From positions 1-50,389 of the forward strand of contig SMWF01000006.1 in assembly GCA_004357385.1 (NCBI GenBank): a stretch of DNA of 50,389 nucleotides, in the 5' to 3' direction. The position numbers were made by a program, and so were the translations under genes. This DNA is from Gammaproteobacteria bacterium. Its GTDB lineage: Bacteria; Pseudomonadota; Gammaproteobacteria; Pseudomonadales; Azotimanducaceae. Positions 40,850 through 49,049 of the stretch are shown here, piece after piece (position 1 is the stretch's first letter; every line of letters begins with the position of its first letter). Under the pieces are notes generated by a model. That model did no database searches, was not told where the DNA came from, and worked only from the letters and a program-made list of their open reading frames with translations.

Positions 40850-42495
40850 TTGGAGAGCGCCAGCTTGATCGAGACGTCGCCATCCAGGGCGTTCAGCAAC
40901 TCGGCGTCGCGGCTGTAGATGTCGTCGTAAAAATGCACCTCACCCGTTTCCGGATGAAAATCGGCGGTCCAGTACAGGAGCAGTACGGGTAGCGGCTCCC
41001 GCAGGTGCACCGTGCGCGTGCTTGCGGCATCGAGCGTGGCCTGAATCTGTTCCGCGCTCCACGCATCCTCGTCGTCCAGCAGCAAACGCGCCAGTTCCAG
41101 CGGGTCCTTCACGCGGATACACCCGGAACTGAACGAGCGGCTGGCTCGCTCGAACAGGGCCTGGCTCGGCGTATCGTGTAGAAACACAAAATGCGAGTTC
41201 GGGAAAATGAACTTGACGCGTCCCAGCGCATTCGTTGGGCCAGGACCCTGTTCGAGGATGTACGGGAATGCGCGCGACGACATGGTGGTCCAGTCGATGG
41301 CGGATGCATCCACCGGATTCCAGCTGCGATCAAGTACCCGGAAGTTCTTCTCCTGAAGGTAGCCGGGATCTTTCGCGAGTCTCGGCAGAATGTCTTTGCG
41401 CAGAATTCCCGGCGGCACCACCCAGGTGGGATTGAACACCAGATATTCCATTTCGCCTCGGAACACGGGCGTTTTGCGGAACGGCGTGCCGACCTGAACA
41501 GGCGTATACCAGAGGTACTTGCGATTCTCGACCAGCGCGGCGTAGAACCCGGCAATGTTCACCAGCACGAAGCGCTGATCCAACTCGTCCATCACCCAGC
41601 GGCCACGTTCGAGGGTCAGCCGAAGTTGGCCGACGCGATGTCCCACGTTGACGTTCATGGTCGCCAGGGTCTGCTTGCCGACCGCGCCATCCGCATCGAG
41701 TCCGTGACGCCGCTGAAATTCGACAACCGCCGTACTCAGCGCTTCGTCGAACAGCTGCGGATCCGGCGCGTTCGTGCGGGCGAGCTCGCCTGTCACCCGA
41801 AGCCGGGCGCGCAGTTCGGCAACGCGCGGGCCGCGATCGCCAATGTTCAGAACGGGACCGTCGCTGATCGCGGGCCAACCCCCCGCCGCCAGCAGCGCTC
41901 GATACTGCGACAGGGTCTCCTTGGCACGTTCATACAACCAACCGCGTGGAAACATGCGGGCGACGGCCTCGGCAACATTGGGTTCGGCCGCCAGTTGCTC
42001 GAGCGTTTCAGCAGGATCGCGGCTGGGACGAAGTTCGCGCTTGAAGTTCCACGCCGGATTCTGCGTGGCAGGATCGACTTTGCCGAAGCGCATGTGGTAA
42101 GCGACCCGAATCAGCAGTTCCGTGGCAAGCAGGTCGAAACTTGCGATGTCGGCTGGCGATTCTGATCTGGCCAGGCGATCCTGTACGGTCTGCAGATTGG
42201 TCAACGGATAGTCTGCCGCAGGTAAACCTTCGGATTGGGCGAGTGCGACCAGGCCTCGCAACTGGGCCAATGCGTCGGCGCGTCGCCAGGCCGGTCGGTA
42301 GTCACGCTCGCCGTACACCTGCGCGATCAGCGCACCGGCCAGCAGGGGTTCACCTTCGATCTCGAGGGTGTCCACGAACATCATGTGTTCGACACGCTCC
42401 TGCAGCGCACGCCGTACTGCCTCGTCCTCGGCCGCGACTCCAGGCTGGGCCGCGAGTGCGAAGACGCACACGAATCCTATCGATCTGAATGACAT
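40846..42495 (-). CDS. L,D-transpeptidase (LdtD/YcbB-like)
   Basis: About 549 residues from the ATG at 42495, which has AAGGAAGG upstream; the frame is open to 42561. A signal peptide (about 1-20) is followed by a long scaffold domain, a peptidoglycan-binding domain (about 225-285: RVAELRARLRVTGEL, then FQRRHGLDADGAVG), and a YkuD catalytic domain with SSGCIRV near residue 465, Cys being the nucleophile and an upstream H in FLHDTP. It makes 3-3 cross-links in peptidoglycan. The M15 endopeptidase downstream could cut such bonds. Confidence 0.92.
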   Translation of the reverse strand: MSFRSIGFVCVFALAAQPGVAAEDEAVRRALQERVEHMMFVDTLEIEGEPLLAGALIAQVYGERDYRPAWRRADALAQLRGLVALAQSEGLPAADYPLTNLQTVQDRLARSESPADIASFDLLATELLIRVAYHMRFGKVDPATQNPAWNFKRELRPSRDPAETLEQLAAEPNVAEAVARMFPRGWLYERAKETLSQYRALLAAGGWPAISDGPVLNIGDRGPRVAELRARLRVTGELARTNAPDPQLFDEALSTAVVEFQRRHGLDADGAVGKQTLATMNVNVGHRVGQLRLTLERGRWVMDELDQRFVLVNIAGFYAALVENRKYLWYTPVQVGTPFRKTPVFRGEMEYLVFNPTWVVPPGILRKDILPRLAKDPGYLQEKNFRVLDRSWNPVDASAIDWTTMSSRAFPYILEQGPGPTNALGRVKFIFPNSHFVFLHDTPSQALFERASRSFSSGCIRVKDPLELARLLLDDEDAWSAEQIQATLDAASTRTVHLREPLPVLLLYWTADFHPETGEVHFYDDIYSRDAELLNALDGDVSIKLALSN

Positions 42496-42588
42496 TGGTT
42501 CCTTCCTTGGCTGGATTCCGTTCAGGCATCCGTTCAAGTATAGGTCCCTGCTGCCCGCCATGCAGTCAGTCGCGCATGGGGAGGCTGT

Positions 42589-43005
42589 CTAGCCTTCCGG
42601 GTCCGCAGGTGCCCGGTGTCGTTTCAACGTGCCGCGGCGACGTTTGGTATCGAGACGGCGCTTGCGTACGCTGCGCTTGGGGCGCGTCGCTATGCGCGCT
42701 TTGTTGCGGTGCAGGGCGCGCTGCAGGAGGTCGCGCAGCCGGTCTTCCGCGTCGCTTCGGTTTCGTGCCTGACTGCGAAATCGCTGGGCAAAGATAATCA
42801 CTTCGCGGCGGCTGGTCGCGCGCTGCCCGGACAACGTCAGGATCCGGTTCTGCAGCTGCAGGGGCAGCCCCGAGCGGTTCAGATCCAGACGCAACTCCAC
42901 CGCGGTGGATACTTTGTTGACGTGCTGACCGCCGGGGCCGGAGCTGCGGACAAACCGACAGCTCAGCGCGTCGTCTGGAATTGATACGGTCGGTGAGATG
43001 TCCAA
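42589..43005 (-). CDS. arfB: ArfB peptidyl-tRNA hydrolase, ribosome rescue factor
   Basis: A 138-residue class-I release factor-like protein. The GGQ motif is in SSGPGGQHVNK near residue 25, and the basic tail (KRSVRKRRLDTKRRRGTLKR) is the one that enters the empty mRNA channel of stalled ribosomes. It frees peptidyl-tRNA when trans-translation fails. The start is TTG (43003-43005 on the minus strand), inferred from alignment length with E. coli ArfB, and no strong ribosome site precedes it, so basal translation should be low. A compact leader-like unit with a terminator lies upstream on the same strand. Confidence 0.88.
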   Translation of the reverse strand: MDISPTVSIPDDALSCRFVRSSGPGGQHVNKVSTAVELRLDLNRSGLPLQLQNRILTLSGQRATSRREVIIFAQRFRSQARNRSDAEDRLRDLLQRALHRNKARIATRPKRSVRKRRLDTKRRRGTLKRHRAPADPEG

Positions 43006-43120
43006 ACTGGGCTCACAGGGTCGGTCCGGCTTGCGCCAGTAACGTCCGTACGTCGGCCCGGGACCGTGTCGGCGTGCAGGAAGGACATGCGGTAGGACTA
43101 TTGATCGGGGAGTGAGAAGT

Positions 43121-43148
43121 AAAACCGCTCCCCCTGTCGGGGGAGCGG
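43121..43148 (-). terminator. Intrinsic terminator before arfB
   Basis: On the minus strand a perfect 10-bp GC-rich stem (arms 43148-43139 and 43134-43125) with a four-base loop is followed by TTTTACTTCT, beginning at 43124. This is a textbook factor-independent terminator on the minus strand only; on the plus strand the stem is followed by ATCAG. It lies 116 bases upstream of the arfB start codon. Confidence 0.92.
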
Positions 43149-43154
43149 ATCAGA

Positions 43155-43181
43155 CGGGGCCGGTCAGTAGACCGACCCCCG
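43155..43181 (-). promoter_or_regulatory. Hairpin overlapping the leader ORF stop
   Basis: A stem of two 5-bp parts (43181-43177 with 43155-43159, and 43174-43170 with 43061 plus 100, i.e. 43161-43165), separated by a 1x2 internal loop, with loop bases 43166-43169. The 11-codon ORF ends inside it: the stop codon occupies 43166-43164. A translating ribosome would melt this hairpin, which sits immediately before the terminator. Confidence 0.7.
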
Positions 43182-43199
43182 TACTGTTTCAGAAAACAC
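43164..43199 (-). CDS. 11-codon ORF in the arfB leader
   Basis: GTG-initiated ORF encoding MFSETVRGSVY and ending TGA. It has an exceptional ribosome site: AAGGAGGTGATC at 43212-43201 is complementary to essentially the whole anti-Shine-Dalgarno end of 16S rRNA, six bases before the GTG. It could be a leader peptide of an attenuator, a small protein, or a decoy binding site for ribosomes. Codon composition is not informative at this size. Confidence 0.6.
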   Translation of the reverse strand: MFSETVRGSVY

Positions 43200-43234
43200 T
43201 GATCACCTCCTTTTTGTTGCCCGCGATGCCGTTG

Positions 43235-43263
43235 ATTATGGGAGCGTTGGGGCCGGCTGGCAA
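43235..43263 (-). promoter_or_regulatory. Sigma-70-type promoter of the arfB leader unit
   Basis: On the minus strand TTGCCA (43263-43258) and CATAAT (43240-43235) are separated by exactly 17 bases. Each hexamer matches the sigma-70 consensus at five of six positions. A start at the A of about 43227 would give a 28-base 5' leader containing the strong ribosome site, and a transcript of about 110 bases up to the terminator. Confidence 0.75.
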
Positions 43264-43342
43264 TCTCGGATGACTTGCGGGCCTCCGGGCAAAAGCGCAA
43301 GCTTCCGGCCGTTGAATTTTCAGCCTGCGGAGGGAACCAGAA

Positions 43343-43390
43343 ATGCTTGTCGATGTGCACTTTGAGCGCTTCCAGAGCTACCAGGTGTGA
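43343..43390 (+). CDS. Possible 15-residue small ORF upstream of rsgA
   Basis: An ORF for MLVDVHFERFQSYQV with GGAGGG at 43329-43334, nine bases before the ATG. Nothing else supports it: I see no promoter or terminator specific to it, and the region upstream of rsgA may only give this by chance. It is listed because the ribosome site is better than that of most real genes nearby. Confidence 0.2.
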   Translation: MLVDVHFERFQSYQV

Positions 43391-43548
43391 CCCGGTAAGA
43401 CTATTCGCGCGGCTCGCACGGTCGGTATTCACCGATACGCGGCCCGCGTCATCCTCCCGCCGTCATCCGGCACGCTCCGCGAAGAAAATGTCGTCCGTCC
43501 GATGGTCGTGACGGCCACGTAAGCGTGGCTGCGGGAGAATCAGATTCG
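43391..43548. other. Intergenic region before rsgA
   Basis: No supported gene. It presumably holds the rsgA promoter, which I cannot locate. Confidence 0.3.
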
Positions 43549-44598
43549 ATGCAGGAAATAGATCTTGGAGAGCTGGGTTGGACCCGGTTCTTCCAACAGC
43601 AGTTATCGGCAGAGGAAGCCGAACAATTGGTGCCGGCACGGGTGGTGGGGGTTCAACGAACCGGCTTGCGCGTTCTGGGTCATGCCGGTGAACACGAGGT
43701 GGTGCTGGGTGGCCGTTGGTTCATGGACGGACCTGAATCGCGGCCCACCGTGGGGGATTGGTTGCTGCTCGACAGGATGGGCTCGGCCCAGCGCCTGTTG
43801 GACAGACGCAGTGTATTCAAACGCGTTGCGCCCGGTGGCCGTGGAGGGGTCCAGCTTCTGGCCGCGAACGTCGATGTCGTATTCATCGTCAGTTCGTGCA
43901 ACGAGGAGTTCAAACCGTCGCGTCTCGAGCGCTACCTTGCGCTGGCAATCGATGCCAACGTCGAACCCGTCATCGTGCTTACCAAAACGGATCTTGCGGA
44001 CGATGTGGATTCCTTTGTTGCTGCGGCGCAAGCGATCCGTCCGGGGTTGAAGGTTGAAGCGGTCAACGCGCTCGACGCCGCGAGCCTTGCGGGCCTTCGT
44101 GCCTGGTGCACCCCTGGGCAGACGGTTGCGTTGATGGGTTCGTCCGGCGTCGGCAAGTCGACGTTGCTGAACACGCTGTCCGGGGAGGATGTTCAGCAGA
44201 CCGGAGCAATCCGCGCCGCCGACGGGCGGGGTCGGCACATCACCTCGCATCGCTCGTTGCACATCCTGCCAGACGGCGGGTTGCTGCTGGATTCCCCGGG
44301 GCTGCGGGAGCTCCAGATCGTCGATTCCGAACAGGGTGTGGCGCAGATGTTCGACGACATCGATGCGCTCGAACGTCGGTGTCGCTTCTCGGACTGCGCC
44401 CACGATTCGGAACCCGGCTGCGCCATCCAGGCGGCCTTGCTCGATGGCACGTTGGATGTGCGTCGACTCGAAAACTACTACAAGCTAAGCCGGGAAGAGG
44501 CGCGCAACACCGAGTCGCTGGTCGAGCGCCACCAACGGGTCCGCCGTGGGTCCAAGCAGGTGAGGCAGCGTAATGACTCGTCGCACAAAAAGCGCTGA
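43549..44598 (+). CDS. rsgA: RsgA, ribosome small-subunit-dependent GTPase
   Basis: About 349 residues from the ATG at 43549, with GGGAG upstream; a GTG at 43525 is an alternative. It has the circularly permuted GTPase order: an OB-fold at about 35-95, G4 (TKTD) near 148, then G1 (GSSGVGKST) near 200 and G3 (DSPG) near 246, and a C-terminal zinc knuckle with CRFSDCAHDSEPGC. It assists late 30S maturation. The neighbouring leader-like unit and arfB, both linked to ribosome state, are on the opposite strand. Confidence 0.93.
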   Translation: MQEIDLGELGWTRFFQQQLSAEEAEQLVPARVVGVQRTGLRVLGHAGEHEVVLGGRWFMDGPESRPTVGDWLLLDRMGSAQRLLDRRSVFKRVAPGGRGGVQLLAANVDVVFIVSSCNEEFKPSRLERYLALAIDANVEPVIVLTKTDLADDVDSFVAAAQAIRPGLKVEAVNALDAASLAGLRAWCTPGQTVALMGSSGVGKSTLLNTLSGEDVQQTGAIRAADGRGRHITSHRSLHILPDGGLLLDSPGLRELQIVDSEQGVAQMFDDIDALERRCRFSDCAHDSEPGCAIQAALLDGTLDVRRLENYYKLSREEARNTESLVERHQRVRRGSKQVRQRNDSSHKKR

Positions 44599-44631
44599 TT
44601 CGTCTGCGTAACTGGTTCGCTCGGGTAGAAG

Positions 44632-45318
44632 CTACGGGCGGCCGGGCGCCTTCACCGGCTGGTCAGCAGGCATGAAACGTTGACCTGCCGGGTAGAGTTC
44701 CCGCCATGCGCTCCGAAGGACGCGAGAGGCTGAGCGTAGAAACAGCACCAGCAGGGCCATTGCGATTACGACATCCGGCCACCCTGAACTGAACACCCAC
44801 ACAGCGAGCGCGGCGCCGATCACGGCAATACCTTCGGCGACGTCGTTGCGCGAGCACTCCCACACTGATGACATGTTTACGTCGTCATTTCGATAGGGGT
44901 ACAACAACCGCAGGCACAACAGGTTCGCTCCCAGATTGAGAAGCGCGGCAACACCCATGGTTTCTGCGACCGGTGTGTCAATGTGCGATATGCGCCACCC
45001 TATTTGAACGGCTACCGCGAGTGCGGCACCGAAGATCAGCAACCCCTTGAACAATGCTACGCGTGCCTTTGCGGCACTGGCTGCGCCGATAACGGCCAGG
45101 CTCAAGGCGTACGTCAGAGCATCGCCGAGATTGTCCAACGCTCCGGATAGCAGCGACGAAGACCCACTGGAAGCGGCCGCCGTGACCATCATGAGAAAGG
45201 TAGCCGCGTTGATCACCAGGACCATAATCAGCACTCGGCGCTGACGCACCTCTAGTGCGCCCGCGTCAATCTGGTTCTGACAACAGCTACCGCTCACGGG
45301 ACCGACTGTGACTCGCAA
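44632..45318 (-). CDS. Cation diffusion facilitator-family transporter
   Basis: A 228-residue membrane protein with about six hydrophobic segments and a cytoplasmic CC-rich start (SCCQNQ). The pattern SGALDNLGDALTY (first metal site Asp) and SSVWECSRNDVAE (helix 5, second metal site: N-D instead of the usual H-x-x-x-D) matches short CDF proteins, which export divalent metal ions. It lacks the long C-terminal cytoplasmic domain. A Zn, Co or similar substrate is likely; the Ser-Arg-Asn-Asp variation suggests altered specificity. Confidence 0.8.
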   Translation of the reverse strand: MRVTVGPVSGSCCQNQIDAGALEVRQRRVLIMVLVINAATFLMMVTAAASSGSSSLLSGALDNLGDALTYALSLAVIGAASAAKARVALFKGLLIFGAALAVAVQIGWRISHIDTPVAETMGVAALLNLGANLLCLRLLYPYRNDDVNMSSVWECSRNDVAEGIAVIGAALAVWVFSSGWPDVVIAMALLVLFLRSASRVLRSAWRELYPAGQRFMPADQPVKAPGRP

Positions 45319-45371
45319 GAAACAGGCCCTCGCAGATTATCCGGTAAAAGGAAGTGCGGCAAATACCGACG

Positions 45372-45746
45372 CTATCGAACGCGAATGGCAACGCGCAAGG
45401 TCGACCCCGGATCGTCGGTCATGGTCTGGTGATAGCGGTGGCCGGCCCACTCGTAGGTGACGCGATAGCCGTCGATGATCTCGCGTTGCTCGCGATGACT
45501 GCATTCGCCGGCCCCCAGGTCCCAGGCGAGTAACGCCACCAGCCCCGCGTCTCGGTGGGGGCGGGACATGCAATGCTCCGCTCGGCGGGTAACGGTCTGA
45601 TAGCGGATGATCGGCTCCACCGAAACGACATCTGCCTCGGCCTCGAACTCGACGCCGAATGCGGTTCCGGTTGCACCTGCCAGACAGCACAGCCACGCCA
45701 GGCGAATGCTGCGCGACTGAGCTTTCGGGGATATCGTGACCCTCAC
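45372..45746 (-). CDS. Small exported protein, end of the envelope operon
   Basis: A 124-residue protein with a signal peptide (about 15-31, ATGTAFGVE). The last part, VTYEWAGHRYHQTMTDDPGSTLRVAIRV, resembles the end of glycine-zipper 2TM outer-membrane proteins (YEYNGRTFTTRMPYDPG-type), but the glycine zipper itself is absent. It overlaps the transglycosylase stop by four bases (ATGA). It may bind something at the outer membrane; function is unknown. Confidence 0.65.
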   Translation of the reverse strand: MRVTISPKAQSRSIRLAWLCCLAGATGTAFGVEFEAEADVVSVEPIIRYQTVTRRAEHCMSRPHRDAGLVALLAWDLGAGECSHREQREIIDGYRVTYEWAGHRYHQTMTDDPGSTLRVAIRVR

Positions 45747-46450
45747 GAACTCAGCCCCAGTGCCTTCAGCAGTGCGGCATCGGAGCTGCTGATTCCCGCT
45801 TCCGGAATGGTCATGGTGACGACGTGACCGCCGTCGCCCTGTTGTTCGGTGCTGAACGTCAATGCGGTCGTCTGCCGTGTCATTTGGCGTGCATAACGCT
45901 GCGCCCGTCGACTCGAAGCGAACCGGACGAGTGGGTGCGCCGACCCAGGGCGCAGCTCAGGGTCGATCGAACGCTTGAATGAAGCCGCGACGGTCCGCCG
46001 GTGATTCAACACCGTGTCGACGTAGGCCCGAGCCCCGGCGGGTAGCGCGACGCTGCGCGCGATGCGACCCGGGCCGTAGTTGTAGGATGCCAGCGCACGG
46101 GCTTCGTCACCGTGGTGCATCTCGAGCAGCTCGGCAAGGTAACGTGCGCCGAGTTCGATGTTCAGACATGGGTTGTACAACTCCGCGACGCGCTCAACAC
46201 CCAGGTGACGTGCAGTGCCTGGCCATTGAATCTGCATGATGCCGTGGGCGTTGGCATCCGAACGTGCGTCCGGATTCCAGGCGCTTTCAGTTGCCGCCAC
46301 GGCCAGCAACAGGTCCAGGGGTACCTGATGGAGCTTCGCTGCCGCTTCGAAGCAGGCCTGATAGGGGAATGCCGCGTAGGCACCCACGCTACCGCTCAAT
46401 CCGACCGCCGACAGCAGCAGCACCGCGAATTTGTTCACGAAACCTTTCAC
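45743..46450 (-). CDS. Lytic transglycosylase (SLT domain)
   Basis: A 235-residue secreted enzyme: signal peptide about 1-26, then the SLT fold with the catalytic Glu55 in ATESAWNP, the GIMQIQWPG element and the NYGPGRI region. It cleaves glycan strands of peptidoglycan with anhydro ring formation. The C-terminal 80 residues are an extra, basic part. Its gene overlaps the SPOR-like gene upstream and the small exported gene downstream by four bases each. In a trans-envelope machine it would open the wall locally. Confidence 0.9.
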   Translation of the reverse strand: MKGFVNKFAVLLLSAVGLSGSVGAYAAFPYQACFEAAAKLHQVPLDLLLAVAATESAWNPDARSDANAHGIMQIQWPGTARHLGVERVAELYNPCLNIELGARYLAELLEMHHGDEARALASYNYGPGRIARSVALPAGARAYVDTVLNHRRTVAASFKRSIDPELRPGSAHPLVRFASSRRAQRYARQMTRQTTALTFSTEQQGDGGHVVTMTIPEAGISSSDAALLKALGLSS

Positions 46451-46941
46451 AGGTGCGTGTATCCGGTCACCGCGCGAATCTCCTCGAGCACCTCGGCTCG
46501 TTCGGCCTCGGTGCTATAGCCGAACACCACCAGGTACTGACCGGGTCCCGCGCGAAGCACCTGAAACTGGCGCGCAAGTTGTTCCGTGAGCTTACTGGCA
46601 AAACCGCGCGCGGAGCCCTCGCTGCGAAAGGGCACCCAGAATGACTGTTCCTGACTGAGTTCCGTGAGGATCGGGACTGGCGCCGCGTCTCGATCTGATT
46701 CCATGGGCGTGGTTACGACTGCCGGGGACGCCGCGAGTTTGGGCAACGGCAGTACGTCTCTCGCCAGCGCAACGTTGGCATCGCTGAAGGGTGGCTCGTC
46801 ACCCAGCTCTGTGATCTGCGAGGCGACGGCCTGGAGCGTGTCTCCGATCGGCTCGAGTGCGGCCGGCGTGAGTGATGCCAGCTTCGGTACCAGCATTAGC
46901 GTGGCAACAGCACCGATGATCAAACCAAACAGAAACCTCAT
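46447..46941 (-). CDS. Membrane-anchored SPOR-like protein
   Basis: About 164 residues from the ATG at 46941; the frame extends to 47091 but the first codons are not like a protein start. One transmembrane helix (about 2-22), then a disordered segment, then a C-terminal domain about 75 residues long (SFWVPFRSEGSARGFASKL, then GQYLVVFGYSTEAERAEVL) that looks like a SPOR fold binding denuded glycans. It would bind peptidoglycan from the periplasm. It lies 31 bases after the preceding gene and overlaps the transglycosylase gene by four bases. Confidence 0.72.
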   Translation of the reverse strand: MRFLFGLIIGAVATLMLVPKLASLTPAALEPIGDTLQAVASQITELGDEPPFSDANVALARDVLPLPKLAASPAVVTTPMESDRDAAPVPILTELSQEQSFWVPFRSEGSARGFASKLTEQLARQFQVLRAGPGQYLVVFGYSTEAERAEVLEEIRAVTGYTHL

Positions 46942-46972
46942 GGTGCAGTACCTCTGAGCTGGAGTTGGGTCG

Positions 46973-48319
46973 TCACAAGGACACCACCTGATCGGTGTCG
47001 TGTCGGAGGTGGATCGCTCGCCATTGAATCGCGCCGCTGTGTTGAGTGAGCAACAGATCGAGCTTTGCGAGCCACGTATCGATCGCCGCAACGTTTCGTT
47101 TCCCGCGACAGGCGCCGGGCGCCTCCGCGAGGTGGCGGTGTAAGGCGCGTGCGACGCCCGAACGATCTGTGGCGAGCGCGTAAAAACCGCCGTCGGCTAC
47201 GGCATTGTGATGGCCAGTGCTGGCCACCGCGAATCGAAACCGCCGCTCCCCTGCGCGGCGCTTGGGGGTTCGACCGCACGCGGGGACATCAATCCGGGTT
47301 CCGCGGGTGTGGAACACGAGCAGGTACACCGGCTGATAGAGGTCCAGCGTCACTTCGGTGCAGGTAGCGTCGGGTCGGCCCATGCACACGCCCTGGGTTG
47401 GCACGTTCTGGTGACGCAAGTTGGAGAGCCAGCTATGCCCGTCGGGTTCGTCGAGTGGCGTCTGCGCCGGCCCGAAACCGGTGACCGTAACGCTGGCGAG
47501 CCGCTGGGTCGGCCGGACGCCGCTCGGATCTTCAAGTTCCAGAATGACGTCCCGTTGTGCTTCCAGGGTGGCGGTGCTGCGGATCCGCAACGTCCACGCC
47601 GACTCCCTGGTGGTTGCGATGCTTCGTAGTTCAGTCGATGCGCGCAATCGGGTATCCATATGGCGTTTGACCCCGTCCAGTTGCTGCTCGTCGCTTACCA
47701 GGCGGACTTCGTGGGTTGGAACGGAGCGGAGGTCGCAGGTCAATTGCGCATACAGCGTGTTGGCCACCGCGACGGCGTCCCGAATCGATAGCGGGTTGCC
47801 CAGGGTGCCCGGTTGCGCGATGCTGATCCGCTCGCGCAGTGCGCCGCGTTGTGCCGTCGTCAACCGGCCGCTCCAGGTCTTGCTGGCGCCGTTCACCCAG
47901 ATCCCTTCTTCCACGTCGGCGATTGCAAGGTGAACGCGATGCCTGCTGGGTCCGTCGCCGCCCACCTCGACGCCGAGGAGGTAGGGGACGTCGGTCCTGA
48001 GGTCACAGCGGCGCGGGTTGCCTTGAGTCGCGATTCTGACGCCGGTGCTTTGCAGCAGCCGGTGTTCCAGCGCTCGCTGAATTGCGAGGTTCAGGCGATC
48101 GGTGGTGCTGATCGGTTCGCCGTTGCGCATCGGGACGATGCGCAACGTTTCGCCACGAAAGCGCGGATGGCGATCAAGCGTGTCGAGTAGCTGGGGCGCG
48201 GCCTCTGTGTCGAGCCAGCGCCCGAGGTCACCATCCAGCAGTCCACGGTCGGCTGCAAGCGCGGACGCGCAGGCGCCGAGCAGCGTCATCGCAAGCAGAA
48301 CGTCAAGCGGGCGGAACAT
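46973..48319 (-). CDS. Large secreted protein of unknown function
   Basis: A 448-residue protein with a signal peptide; LLGAC at residues 13-17 could be a lipobox, and ASALAAD a signal peptidase I site. The N-terminal half (about 60-160: LRIVPMRNGEPISTTDRLNLAIQRALEHRLL, then YLLGVEV, VHLAIADVEEG) has the feel of CsgG/FlgO-type periplasmic domains; I did not confirm this. The C-terminal half contains two cysteine pairs (GVCMGRPDATC and PACG). The gene overlaps the ExbD-like gene by 17 bases. It is a candidate outer component of the operon. Confidence 0.6.
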   Translation of the reverse strand: MFRPLDVLLAMTLLGACASALAADRGLLDGDLGRWLDTEAAPQLLDTLDRHPRFRGETLRIVPMRNGEPISTTDRLNLAIQRALEHRLLQSTGVRIATQGNPRRCDLRTDVPYLLGVEVGGDGPSRHRVHLAIADVEEGIWVNGASKTWSGRLTTAQRGALRERISIAQPGTLGNPLSIRDAVAVANTLYAQLTCDLRSVPTHEVRLVSDEQQLDGVKRHMDTRLRASTELRSIATTRESAWTLRIRSTATLEAQRDVILELEDPSGVRPTQRLASVTVTGFGPAQTPLDEPDGHSWLSNLRHQNVPTQGVCMGRPDATCTEVTLDLYQPVYLLVFHTRGTRIDVPACGRTPKRRAGERRFRFAVASTGHHNAVADGGFYALATDRSGVARALHRHLAEAPGACRGKRNVAAIDTWLAKLDLLLTQHSGAIQWRAIHLRHDTDQVVSL

Positions 48320-49049
48320 GACGAATGCGGGCGTCGCGGCCGATCAGTAACGTGCCGTGACTGTGTTGTTCGCGCTGTTGGGCGATGTCGCGCTCCAGCG
48401 CAGGCGGAAGTTTTACACCCCAGGTAGTGAACCCCGAAGGACCCGAAGGTCCCGAAGGTCCCGAAGGTCCCGATAGTGCGCGCTGCCGGGCCAGTGCAGT
48501 CGTAATGGTTGCGGGTATCGTCCCGGGCAACAGCTCATAGATTCGACCGGGCGCCTTGGCCGGGGTGAAACTGCGTTGCGGATGGCGCGGATCGAAACGC
48601 AGGGTGGGTTCGGCCGCGGTTTGGTCCATCACGAACAACTCGACCGTACCGGCGCCGACCAGCCGCAGGAAATCCCGGTCGGAACTGAAGCTCAGGCTGA
48701 GGCCCGGTTCGGCAGCGGCGGTCGCTGGCGGATGGTGCGGCGAGGGCGCGGCGGCCGGCGAGGATTGATGCACTTCGATGATGGCTGGTTGCGGTGACGC
48801 AGCCGCGGTTTTGGATACAGCCGGTTCCGGATTCGGAGCCGTTGGGACCGCCGGGACCGTTGGGGTCGGGGGGGTCAGGGGGGTCCTGGGAGTTGTGGGG
48901 ACTGTTGGGTTCGTTGCGCGGGCGTCGGTGTTGGGCACGAGGGCAAAAATGGCGACCAGGCAGAACCCGATGATCGCCATGAAACGCATGACGTCCGTCT
49001 GCAGGCTCTCCGATTCGAAGCCGGTGGAAGATTGCATGGAATACATCAC
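48303..49049 (-). CDS. ExbD/TolR-like protein with proline-rich linker and collagen-like repeat
   Basis: A 248-residue protein with one transmembrane helix near the N terminus (about 20-42). An aspartate precedes it in LQTDVMRF, resembling the ExbD/TolR/MotB-type helix whose Asp couples ion flow. A Pro/Thr/Ala-rich linker (about 45-115) follows, then a beta-rich periplasmic domain. Residues near 195-208 form four GPS triplets, coded by a 9-bp repeat at 48433-48468. It overlaps the MotA/TolQ/ExbB-like gene by four bases. Call is by topology and position; sequence identity to ExbD is weak. Confidence 0.62.
   Translation of the reverse strand: MMYSMQSSTGFESESLQTDVMRFMAIIGFCLVAIFALVPNTDARATNPTVPTTPRTPLTPPTPTVPAVPTAPNPEPAVSKTAAASPQPAIIEVHQSSPAAAPSPHHPPATAAAEPGLSLSFSSDRDFLRLVGAGTVELFVMDQTAAEPTLRFDPRHPQRSFTPAKAPGRIYELLPGTIPATITTALARQRALSGPSGPSGPSGPSGFTTWGVKLPPALERDIAQQREQHSHGTLLIGRDARIRHVPPA
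48433..48468. repeat. 9-bp tandem repeat in the ExbD-like gene
   Basis: Four consecutive copies of a nine-base unit, CCCGAAGGT on the plus strand (first copy ends in A), followed by a partial copy to 48474. On the coding (minus) strand each encodes Gly-Pro-Ser. The near-perfect identity suggests a recent, potentially variable-length tract. Confidence 0.9.

Noticed and set aside
43201..43214. Plus-strand sequence identical to the 3' end of 16S rRNA (GATCACCTCCTTTTT)
   Set aside because: Only these few bases match; the sequence before them is unlike helix 45. On the minus strand it is a full-length Shine-Dalgarno six bases before a GTG, which explains it better.
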